A model generated the notes under the pieces. The model saw nothing but the letters and a program-made list of their open reading frames with translations, searched no databases and had not been told where the DNA came from. A stretch of DNA of 64,000 bases from Branchiostoma floridae (lineage: Eukaryota; Chordata; Leptocardii; Amphioxiformes; Branchiostomatidae), in assembly GCF_000003815.2 (NCBI RefSeq), contig NC_049980.1, positions 18,998,059 to 19,062,058 on the forward strand, read 5' to 3'. Position 1 is the first letter of the stretch. Each line of letters begins with the position of its first letter. This document shows positions 1 through 26,164 of the stretch, in pieces. The translations under genes and the position numbers were made by a program.

Positions 1-1756
1 AATTTACCTTGCGGTTAAGCAGCTTGGCCGACTGGGCATTTATTGAGGCACGAACCTCCGTTTTTCGTTTTTCTGTACTGGCTACTACTGCTAACGTTTC
101 TCCGATTCTCTTCTCAAGTACCTCACTGAGACTGGTTGAGAAGACTTTAATTGGTTTTCACAAAGTTTGCAGACTTGCCAAAGTGGGCTGAGTGGGAAAA
201 CCGTGCAAATAGGCACGTAGCAACGAAAGTCAGACGACGTTTCGCAAATATGTCGTTGTACTTTTGGTATTTCGGTCTGAATGGCCCAACATGGCTCGGT
301 GCGTGCCCCGTGTCCCAGCTGGTTCCCTTGTCTTCCTCACAGGTGGTCCGCTACAAGGCGTCCCTTCTTCTATCAGGTTGATGCAACAAAGATGTACCCC
401 GTTGCCATGACGACGAGCTAGCACGGATCCAAGTATGCCGTGGCCGCGTGTTTGAGGAATCCCCTGTATTTGGGACAGTGCAAATATTTACAGAAACTCG
501 TCTTTTGAAATAGACCTGCTGTTCCGTTGAACTCGAGCAGGAAGGGGGACGAGGTTGTGCCCCCAATGTCAGCCTCCCCATCCTCCCACACCTCTCGTTC
601 CCACGACTCGGCGGCAACGGTGGGAGTGAATGTCTTCTATATCAGGAGCACAAACGCCGTGATGATGCTTTATTCACAGACACAGGTGATACATGTACGT
701 GTTAACGCTGATTTCGGTAGCCACTGTCGGGTTTAAGACATGGCTGTCAACCGTCCAAAAAAGTTCAGGGTGTGCTCAAGCCAAGATATGGCGGGAAACC
801 CACACCTGGCACACCACGTCCGTGTTGAAGAGGGCGGCACGAGTCTGTAAATAAACATGGATGAAGTCAATTGTCACAGTGCGCGACCTGAAGTGACAGG
901 GCGTTCGCAGGCGCTTCCCAGGCGCTTTCCCGTGACCGACTGAGACATGTATAGCGCTACACTGAGGATGGACCTCATTTGCTGCATGAGTCACGTGACT
1001 CCATTTTGGAAAAAGACTTGTGCCGTGTAGTTGAGGTTATGGATGTATGAAATTCTGTTTTTAACCGTATCATCTGGTATCCATATCTTAGTAACAGTTG
1101 TGACTTGGGTTAAGCCTTAGTCTTAACCAGAACGCCCGGTATGGTAAGACAAGAATTCTCCCCGGGCCTCTACGTGCTAAATCTTATCGTCTGCAATCCT
1201 TTCGGATTGAACCGCACGATTTGTTCACACGGCGCTCTGGTTGGAAATATAAACAGATGTCTGAGCTTACGAAGCTCCTCGGGAATTCTGAGCCAAAGGT
1301 TGTGCTGTATTTAGAGAAGATAATAGCGCGGTTGTCACTCACTCACTCACTCACTCACTCACTCACTCACTCACTCACTCACTCACTCACTCACTCACTC
1401 ACTCACTCACTCACTCACTCACTCACTCACTCACTCACTCACTCACTCACTCACTCACTCACTCACTCACTCACTTTATTTTTACAAACTCCATTTTTAT
1501 ATCCTTAAGTAAGTAAATGTACTCTCCAAGAAAGGTTAGCCTCACGCTGTTTTTTTGACGTTTTAAAAAACTTTTATAGTCTTTTTATTGGGCCTCGAGA
1601 CATCATGAAAGAGTACAACATAGAAAGCCGGATAAAAATTACTAAAAACGTTAAAAAACAGACGTAGCCTAACCTCTGCTTTGAGAGTAGGAATATGTTC
1701 AAGTTTAAATTTGTTTCTTTACAGTAATCTTCATTCATTGTTTATGTTTCTTCCAG
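1..1756. other. Non-coding 5' flank or intron of the RASL12-like gene
   Basis: I find no supported exon here. The next exon needs a preceding exon ending in two bases of a serine codon within a GxxGxGKS P-loop, and no GGN-AAR-AG or GGN-AAR-TC string followed by GT is present. The stretch is therefore probably the first intron plus upstream sequence, with the first coding exon outside the window. The only structured element is the tetranucleotide array at 1335-1475. Confidence 0.5.
1335..1475. repeat. (TCAC)n microsatellite
   Basis: About 35 nearly perfect copies of a four-base unit (TCAC/CACT) run without interruption. The open frame through it, which reads Thr-His-Ser-Leu repeatedly, is a by-product of the repeat and not a gene. 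Confidence 0.97.
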
Positions 1757-4700
1757 CGCTTACGGTGAAGTTTCTGACTCGAAGATTTATCAATGAATAC
1801 GATCCTAACTTAGGTAACGTCTCACCCTTAATTCTCACAGTCAACGTTTTTTGCATTTATAGTTTTTTAAACTTTTATATGATTTTCAGTCATGTATTAA
1901 ATGTAATGCCGTTGGATTGATGAAAGGATTTTAATGTCTACAGAGGACACATATACAAAAGAAGAGTCGGTAGACAACCAACCTAGTGTCGTCAAAATAA
2001 TGGACACAGCAAAGCAGGTATGTAGTGTTTGTTATGTCTGTAGGACCGTATGTTCAGACCTTTTTAACCTGTAGCATGTTAGGTCAAACTTTGGTCTTCT
2101 GTCCCCCGCGGCCCTGACACTGATTATTTCATGTTTGGTGCAAAGATGAAAGCTATATTGGTTAGAATATTAACACAACACAGAAACTGTTTAAGCGAAA
2201 ACTGTACCTTCAATAGCAGACCACAATAAATGTTGCGTCGGCGAAGTCTAACTTTGTCCTGTTTGTTTAGATACACATGCGGATGTCTTTGATAACGTAT
2301 CGGCAGTATATAGGCGTTCAACGTTTTCACTTAACCATGTGTTGAATATATAGGGATACGTGGTTTCTTGCAGTTGATATCGTGTTGTGTAATTAATCAA
2401 TTACTTTGAGACTTCACGCATAATTAGCCGTCGGGCATGATTTTTGAAAATAAAACATTATATTATCATCTTTTCCCAAGCGCTGTATGTGGTCGACATT
2501 CGCGAGCGCATTGATTTTCGTGTCCAAGAAAAAAGGTTGCTACCATAATGTAAATTGTACAAAGAAGCTGCAAAATGTCGGAAAATGAATTCCAATGAGC
2601 TTCCAAAATCAAGGAAAAATATTTAAAAAGATAAAAATGTGTGTTCAGATGTGTTTTCAGGCTTTGTGACAGCTTATATGTCATAACGAAGGTAACTTTT
2701 ATTTCGCACGCTCGCGTGAAAAATTTGGGTACCCGTAGAATGTCACCAATATACTAGTAATCAAATCAGTATGGCCTAAATGTGCTATCTATCTGTTTGT
2801 TTCTACAGGAACCAGGAAGTGGAAAGAACAGTGACCGGTATCTGCGCTGGGCAGACGCCTTTATCGTCGTTTATAGTATCAACAACAGGTAGGCACACAA
2901 CTAAGCATGGAATACATTATGCCGCAACAGGCTAAGAAACAAAAATACAAGAAGTGGTTGAAATGCTGCTTTAAAATACAAAGCTATTTTATCTATCACT
3001 TTTTGGTCACTAACTAATGTAGGCAAATCCTACTTCCCAATATGAACTGCCTAATTGACACACTCTCACCTCACCTCACCGGTCCCATAGCCTCACCGGC
3101 CGTAGGGGCAGCACTTCCATCAACATAAGTGACACACTACGTAATAGTATTACGTATCCATATCTGTGAAAGGTCAACAATAATACTACAGGATAGAACT
3201 AGTGTTAGTACTACAAAGAAGGAACAAACAAGCCTTTGATGCATTGACGCTATGTAACTGCTATCTTTACTTTACGACCAGAAGAATTGACATATAAGCA
3301 TATAAAGTATTCATTGTTTATTTGATGTGGTACCATTGATGACATTACTCTGTTACGGTAGGCTGAGTTTTCATGAAGCACGTGACTACCTGGAGGAGGT
3401 GACGCAACAGAAGCCGTCCCATCAGCAGTACGAGCCGCCCGTCATCGTCCTGGGGAACAAGACAGACATGGAGAGATACAGGTAAAACTGGGGGGATGGT
3501 GGTGCAAAACATATCAAAGGAAAATTGAAGGAGGGTTTCTGAATGCCATGGGTAGTTTGATCTCATATTACCGCATGATAGGTAGATTTAGGTAGCCAAC
3601 GTCAAGGAATATTGTTACTAGTATTGCCAACATTCAAGACATGGACGTTACCCATTAAAGACATCGCACTTAATGACTTCCTGATACCTCAGTCCCTGCC
3701 GTCTTGATTACACCAAATGTCTCCCTCACCGCCGTTCCAGAAGAAACACTAAGGTCAAGGGCGCTGACCTCGCCACATTCGGGGCAGACGCGAGACGTGT
3801 CCGGTTCCAACCGGTGTGTTTTGGTGTTTAGAAAATAATTTGTACCCAAAACAGTCATCAAGAATCTGGTGTGGACTATTACCGAGACAATTGGGACCAA
3901 CTAATGCCGCAGCTTGACTTTAAAGACCGGACTCAGTTTGGGCGATTACACCTCAAAACAAGCAAACCCCCTCCCAAGCAAACCCTATAATCGTCTAAAG
4001 CGCAACGTGTATACGTTTACAGAATTCTACTTGCTTGGTAGACAAAACTACCGAAGTCGTCCACTTAGAACCCGTGCTTGAGAGATTCCTAACCTGGGGT
4101 AGCACAAATATTACAGGCGCCAAGATATCGGTCACAGACATTTTGTCGACATATTCTATACGTCTGAAGTTTAGCATCTATCTATATACACTTTTATTCT
4201 TTTGGCGATTGTGGTATTTGACAGAGTGATCTCATGATTTTTTTGCTTATTTTATACAATAGTTAAACAGACATGCCTGGAACATTTTGTATAACGTTAA
4301 CGTTATCATACTAGTCCTCGGACTGCGGCATCACTATGACAAGACCAGCAGTCCGATGTCAAATCCTTTAAAAGGTTCTAGATCTATTGGATCTCCGTGA
4401 CCTGGCGCGGTGGGCGCGCTTTGACTTCAAGTTCAGGGCCAATGTAAAGTTTGCTGATACCCCCAAAACGGGAAATACTTACACCCACCTCCCCAATTTT
4501 ATCGCCTCATTTACAGATGCCTTTCTCAACCGGTCAGGTCAACTTCGCGACCCCGCTAACCCCGGCAGCCGCCGCGGCTAGACGCCGACTCCGGCACGCT
4601 CAGAGCCATGTGATGACAAAAGTTTGGAAACCAGAGATGCGAGTTGATAGATGTGGCAAAGACCGACTTAAAAGACTTTGTCGATGTCCATTTTTGGGCT

Positions 4701-7051
4701 TTTTTCGTCTGGCTTTTTGTAATTCTTGGAAGTTTACAATGCCAAACGTCACACTATAGCTTCGTGAATAAGAAAACTTTACTGCATTTGATCTTGTTTT
4801 TTTGTTTGTTTTTTTCTCGCTCTGCGTTGTATGTACCACATCCTCCTTCTCCAAAGGCTTTGATATAGCTAAGCTAGTGTGTCGCCAGAGCATAGTTACT
4901 GGGTACTTTTTTTAGAGTACGCTTAAAAGTATATTAACCCTAAAGGTATGAAACTGTCTTCTGAAGAGAGCCTCTACTTTTGACACGGAACGATGTTTGG
5001 GGCCGTCTGTTATCTTTTAGGTCCAACCGTATGGCTTTTCTAGGCGGCTTATGGTCGGTCTGACTGATGTTTGAAATCACAAACTAAACACTGGTTCTGC
5101 GCAATAACACTGAATGTGTTCGCCGAAGAGTGGCTTCAGTGCCAATATTCGGCCGTCCCGTGTCAAGTCCTAAACGACACAAGACAAGCTTGTCGACTTA
5201 AGTGAAACAGAACGTGTTTCGTATATCCTCTAACACGTACTTTCCTAAATTACCTGCATGTAATGCAGGTTTAGTTCCAGTAGCGTGGGAATTTGTGCAC
5301 GTGGAAGGGGGCTTTCCGACAATGTATCTTGTTAACGGATTGTGCGATCGCTACGATATTTGGTACATGGGCTGGTGGTGGTCGCCTGACACTCAGGTTT
5401 GGGCTTCCTGGTGTTTGAACTTGACATTGCAGGTTGCTTTTTTTGTGTTTGGGGGGCGTTTTTGGCACTGTATGTCCTGAACGATACGCGCAATTGCGAC
5501 GATTTTTGGTGCCGCATGATGGGCGTGCGGTTGTTGCCTGTCGTTTGGGTTTGATTTTGGGCCTCCTTGTGTTTGAACTTGACACGGCAGGTAGATTTTT
5601 GTGTGTGGATTGGGCGTTTCCGGCGTTGTATCTCCAGAACAAAAAGTGCGAGCGCGATGATATTTTTTGTCTTGGAGCTACTGTAGTTTTAGTGGGGCCA
5701 GTTAACGTGATAAGGGTAGCAAAGCAAAGCGAAAAACCTTTTAATTGAACAGTGTGGATGTGAATCTCACAAAACAAATGGTTTTTAGAGAACATCTAGA
5801 TCTGTAAATCATATTTGACGGGAATACGCGAGATAATGCCGACAGAAATGATATCGTTTCCGACAGGCTAGCCATCCACAAGCCACACACAAGCCCGAGT
5901 GTGTGTATACATGACGGAAGTCTTTTCTTCACGTGACAAAGGGAAAGACAGACTTCACACAACGTTTTCTATATCGTTTGTCTACAGGCAAGTCAGCAAA
6001 GCAGAAGGCAACTCCCTAGCGTCTCAATATGGATGTTCCTTCTACGAGGCGTCGGCTGCCGGCGACTATGAAGGTGTACAAAAGGTATTCACGCTTTATT
6101 TTTTATGCAGACAGTCCACGTAGAGAAACATATGTTGTCTTTAGAAGAATCTGTAACCGAAGATTAGCATTTGGGTGCACTGTTGCCTAAACACCGCAGG
6201 TACAATGAGCCATGGCTGTAAGTCTGTAAGACGTCCCAATCTGGCAAAACAAATATGGAAAGGGGAACTGTGGGCCAGGTAATTAGCAAAAACATGATTG
6301 GGCACGACATACCGGCAAAGTTCGGTCAGAAAAATCACCTATGGCCTTAGCGTGCTGTTCACATTGACAACATCAATTTATGGGGACAACTCCTAGATAC
6401 TAACTTCTCTCTTTGAAATATAATAGTTACTTGTTGTGATGCATGTAGTTTTGACTTTATGTACATTCCGAACTTGTATTGCTAATATAAAGGCAAAACG
6501 AAGTTGCGACTGCGAAGACCTGATTGGTAAGAGCCCAGTCAAATAACTTAGTCGTACGATCCCAAACCAAGGGTATTCTCGGGATTGTCGTGTATACGGC
6601 GTACAAAATCCAACTGTTTGTCCAAAATTACTGAAAAGACTGTCTGATTTTTGTCAGTGTTGGTTCTGTCACAATGTTCAGAGTCTTTTTGAAAATTCTA
6701 CATCAAAGACGGGGCGGCCTAAGACGAATGTGACCGCACGGCGCCGTTACATTGTCCTTTACGTAAGAAATGTGTGCAAATACTTATTCGCTAGGTTGTC
6801 TTTATTTCATGTGTAAAATGCAATGCCATTCTATATTGCTTCCTCAGGTCTTTCATGGGGCGATACGTGAAATCATGCGGGAGAGAGAACGGAACATGCC
6901 GCTTACGCCTCTCTTCATATCCGAGGACAAGTCGGGTCTACCTACAACAGGAGCGCGCTCACCCGCCCCGAAGAGAGGAGGCAAATCCAAAAATGTGCAG
7001 AAAAAAACATCGCCGGGATTCAGATTTTTCAATATTTCAAAAATATTTTAG
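1757..7051 (+). CDS. RASL12: Ras-like GTPase, RASL12 family (5' exon missing)
   Basis: Six exons: 1757-1813, 1944-2017, 2809-2888, 3362-3481, 5988-6084, 6848-7051 (TAG at 7049-7051). All introns are GT-AG and the phases close, giving about 210 residues against 266 in human RASL12. The first visible exon reads ALTVKFLTRRFINEYDPNL, very close to vertebrate RASL12. The G3 region is MDTA followed by KQEPG, so the usual DxxGQ glutamine is absent, as in the RERG/RASL group. G4 is GNKTDM and G5 is EASAA. The tail PLFISED and the final KIF match RASL12, and there is no CaaX box, so membrane anchoring by prenylation is unlikely. The P-loop exon is not seen and must lie upstream of the window or in a form I cannot recognise. 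Family assignment is secure; RASL12 rather than a close paralogue is very likely. Confidence 0.9.
5302..5680. repeat. Degenerate tandem repeat, about 150-bp unit, in a RASL12 intron
   Basis: GTGTTTGAACTTGACA occurs at 5411 and again at 5569, 158 bp apart, each followed by a CAGGT-type string. A second landmark (GTAT, then AAC, then a GCGA/TCGC segment and a GATTTTTGG or GATATTTGG string) occurs near 5314, 5460 and 5619. This fits about two and a half diverged copies. The strand is strongly T- and G-rich and A-poor compared with its surroundings. Confidence 0.7.
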
Positions 7052-9773
7052 AAACTATATTTATATATGTATATATATGTATTTTGACTGTGTAGACTAT
7101 GTATTATGCTGCAATCGGAGAAGTGTTAATATGTAAAGCATATCAGTAATCATTATCATCAGGAATTGCACAGTAAGCGCACGAGGCACGCACAACTTAT
7201 GACATGTCGCATATACTTCACAATATTTCAAACTGAGTTACAAGAGATGCATGTACAATGTATGTAGAAGTGACCTTTTAACGTGACGAATAGAGATTAA
7301 CCCAGCCCGTTCCGGTTTTACATATTTCCAAAATGAGTATCATTCGTAACAAAATTTTTATAGTCCACCTATCTAGGTACAATTTAGAAACGCTTGTTAG
7401 TCTTTACAGCCTACCAGTATCGTTCGTTCGTCCTACCAGTATACGAGTGTATAAACATTCGATTTTGGCGTCGAATGGCCTAGTGGCTATGTTAGCAGAC
7501 ACGATATCAAGAACTAGGTCATAGACTCATAGGTAAATGTTGTGTCCTCGGGAAATGCAAATTACACGACTGTCCTAACTCGGTCGGTGTTAAAAATGAC
7601 TTCGGAGAAGGGCTGGGCTTGGCCTTATAATGGTGTATACAAGACACTGTGGATAACAAGCCAGCATTGCGCCAATGGACTCAAACGTGCTATTGGAGTA
7701 CATTTACCTACCTTACATATTCCACACACAGTGGAGGGGGGTGGGGTGTATAGTGCCACAGGATAAGGATACCTTGCGCTACGTCATTGAATAAAATCCA
7801 TGTGCACATAGATTTGTAGCCCTTTCCATATGAAATGCCAGCGACAGGAAATTGGCATTTTGTTCTGTGCTCGTTCAGAAAACAATTACCTCCCAGACAT
7901 GATATATCTGTCATTGGCACCCAATTTTCATCCACGTTCTTTCCCTATACAGGAATTTTGCCTGAATTTAAATCTTATCAGTGTGCTGATGGGCAATATG
8001 CAACAGCTGTACCATAATAAACACATGTATGTTACATGGAGTGGTCTGTGCACTTTTCCTCATCTTTTATTTGTCTGCATCATATTGTTATCAGAGGAAC
8101 TTACTTTGGATAGGCAAAACAACTACAACCATTAGTGCGTCAATGTAGGGAAGACCACCTGGAAGAACATCGTGTAATACAAAAGAAGCAACTCGATGGA
8201 TTCTCTCAAGTCAGCCGTTTCAACAACGCCCACGATCTCTTATCAGTGACTCAAGTGAACTGCATTTCATCATTTACAGCCACTAATTGAATATAGTGGG
8301 ATGCTATCTGAAACATTTGACTTTTAAGAGCTTATTTTGCTTTGTCTACAACCAAGTGGACCAGCTCTTACAAATTCTTGCAGTAAGGAGAGTTGCCTAT
8401 TCTGCGAAAATTGGATGAGCAAACATTGTGGCACACCAATCATGAATGTGACCTTAATATGTAGGAGAATTGAGATAGTAAGTTTCTAAAGACATCCTTT
8501 TGTCTCTTTGCCTACTCCATACACAGGACTATGCCCTTTTTTCCTATCAGATAATCACTGCAATTAGCTGTCAAGTTACTGGAGACAAATATTCTATTTT
8601 GTAGTCATCTTTGATGCAATCAAGTCCATTGCCTCTGACAACAGTGTGACATCATCAGTGCTAGTCTGTATCTTAGATGTGAAACTACCTTCTAACTGCA
8701 TATTCGGATTAACTGTTAGATTGACAACTGATGCAAGAAACGACCATGACAACATCCGGTTCCCTTGTGTGGGTGGTGTAATACATTTTGACATAATCCT
8801 CTTACATGTAGGAAGAACAGCAGTCACGGACTAAGTGCCAATCAAAAAATGTCTTTGACCTGAGGCACGTATCAGCTGTTAAAACAAAAAGTAACACCGT
8901 GCATCAGCGCATACATAGGCTTCTGTCTATGGAAGTGTAACATTGACCACATATGCAAAATGAAAACATGGAATGTCATACAGACATGATGGAAAACAAG
9001 ACTAATGACTTACATTTTGCATCAGTAACAATACAATAATTACCACTCATAAAATGTGCACGAAAGGAAGGCCGAAACATGGTCCTGCTACAAACACACA
9101 TTATTCTCCAGCTGTTATAATAGAAACTGCTACCAGTAATGATACTGCAGTTGTTTCTCTGGATTAAAGTCATGATTAATACTGCTGGAGTACACCATAC
9201 ATGGTTGCACTTCTTTACTTGTGGAACATGCAAGGTTTTAACATGGGTCTACAAACCAGTTTAACAATGGTGCTTAATAAAGGTTGTCAGATTATTTTAC
9301 AAGATGTCAACTGGAACATTTGGACAATGCCAAAAATAACAAAGAGCAAACACTTGGGTATCTAAAATTATCCCACCCTTTCTTGTCCCTTCAAACATCA
9401 ATATTTAGGGTTATTCTCTCTTCAAACAACTTTGCCATTCAACACCCGTTTTACAATAGATGTTGTTTTGACTGTAACGGCCGTCCCCTATGATTCTGAT
9501 ACATCTTATTTTCCTAATACTTTGAGAGTTACTTCTGTACATTTCTCTATGTTGACAAAATAATGAAACAATTCCTCAACAATCCTTCAATGGTACAGAC
9601 CATACTGGTCAGAACCTTTAGATCAAATTTACTCAAAAAATTACAAAGTGAAAAGTCTGAGTCAAGATTACTCACAAAATAGCCCTCCCTTTTAAAAGGA
9701 GGTATGCTTGCCAGACTATTAAGCAAAATTATATGACAAATGATGAAAGTATATCCTTGAAGGAAAATTAAAT
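7052..9773. other. 3' UTR of the RASL12-like gene and intergenic DNA up to ZFR
   Basis: No reading frame here has coding support. The left part is probably the RASL12 3' UTR. The right part lies downstream of the ZFR stop codon on the minus strand and should contain its 3' UTR, so the two genes converge here. No repeat or RNA gene was recognised. Confidence 0.6.
7790..7795 (+). terminator. Candidate poly(A) signal for the RASL12-like gene
   Basis: AATAAA lies about 740 bp after the stop codon on the coding strand. The position is plausible, but a single hexamer in AT-rich DNA is weak evidence. Confidence 0.35.
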
Positions 9774-25061
<15,288 letters not shown>

Positions 25062-26164
25062 TTTGGTCAAGGTATATCAGACTGTCAGGACAAAATAAAA
25101 CCATTTTCTCTCCATTCCAAGGACACTGTTTGTCGTGTAGACTATCTCTACTCCCTCCCTATACAGTCTGCACAAGAATGTGAGAGAATGCTTACCCGTA
25201 TTGGGTCCCTCCGTGGGTAAAACCGAAATAGTTATTTGCAGCCATAATTTTTTGAGGCACGCTTCTTTCTCCTCAGTCGACTCGGGAGTCACGTGGTTCA
25301 TTAAAACCGCGAATATTACCGACCTTTTCCGAAGATGGCCGGTATTTCCCGACCATAAGCCGAGCGAGATCGGGAAATGTCGTGTCTCTCCGTGTCAGTG
25401 CCGGAAATTACCGACGAGGAAAAGTAATCAAGGTCGATAGTGTAAACTGGAGAGCTCGAGAGCGCGGCTCCCGATATAGCTGGCAAGGCTAGGAGATGGG
25501 TCACGGGTGTAATGTCTGTTTTTTGTGAAAGACTAACTGTGCAATTGGTAAGATTGTGCTACGCAATATCAACATTAATCTTTTGTTGAAATTACGATAT
25601 ATTTTTGCCTGACTTGACTGAGATCGGAGTGTTCGGGTGGGGAGGGGGGCTATATCATAAGACAGAGAGTCATCATGTCACTAAGAGTGTGGCCCCAGTA
25701 CGCGACATGCATATTACAGTATGGTCTGATTGGTCTGGTTTCCCACTGTACGTTCGGGGCCTGTAGAGGGGTATCTCAAGATGGGTCTATGGTATAGGGT
25801 CGATTAGTCGAAAAGTTGTGGAGATATGCATGGGACTGGGAGCCTGTACGTAACTTCATGTGTTAAAATGCCTACAAAGTCAACGTATGTGTCGAAGTGA
25901 ATTGGTTAAGGATTGAAAAATTTGTGAGAGTTTGGCACCTTCGTTGAGAGCAAACTTACTAAAACATGTGACTATTGAAATGTTTTGGCCGTCAAAATGT
26001 TATGTACTTTACAACTGTATAATGTTGCAGCAATATGTTTACAGCAGCTCACAAAAAACACTTATAGAAAGTATATGTTGATCAGTTGGTATGAGAGTTC
26101 TATTGCACAGTAATGCATACCCTTTGTTCTTTCAGAGTTAGGTTGAGCCATTGTTATAGTAGTC
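25062..26164. promoter_or_regulatory. Divergent ZFR / MYORG-like promoter and 5' UTR region
   Basis: ZFR is read leftwards from about 25061 and the glycosidase ORF rightwards from 26165. The segment around 25230-25510 is richer in CpG than its flanks and includes a CACGTG E-box at 25291-25296. A CTTTCAG acceptor-like site about 30 bp upstream of the glycosidase ATG suggests a 5' UTR intron running from near 25500 to about 26133. Function as a shared promoter is inferred from the arrangement. Confidence 0.5.

Noticed and set aside
1221-1508. 95-codon ORF with repeated THSL
   Set aside because: Translation of the (TCAC)n microsatellite.
5271-5795. 174-codon minus-strand ORF in the RASL12 intron
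   Set aside because: It runs through the T/G-skewed tandem repeat, where stops are rare on the complement; low-complexity translation without homology.
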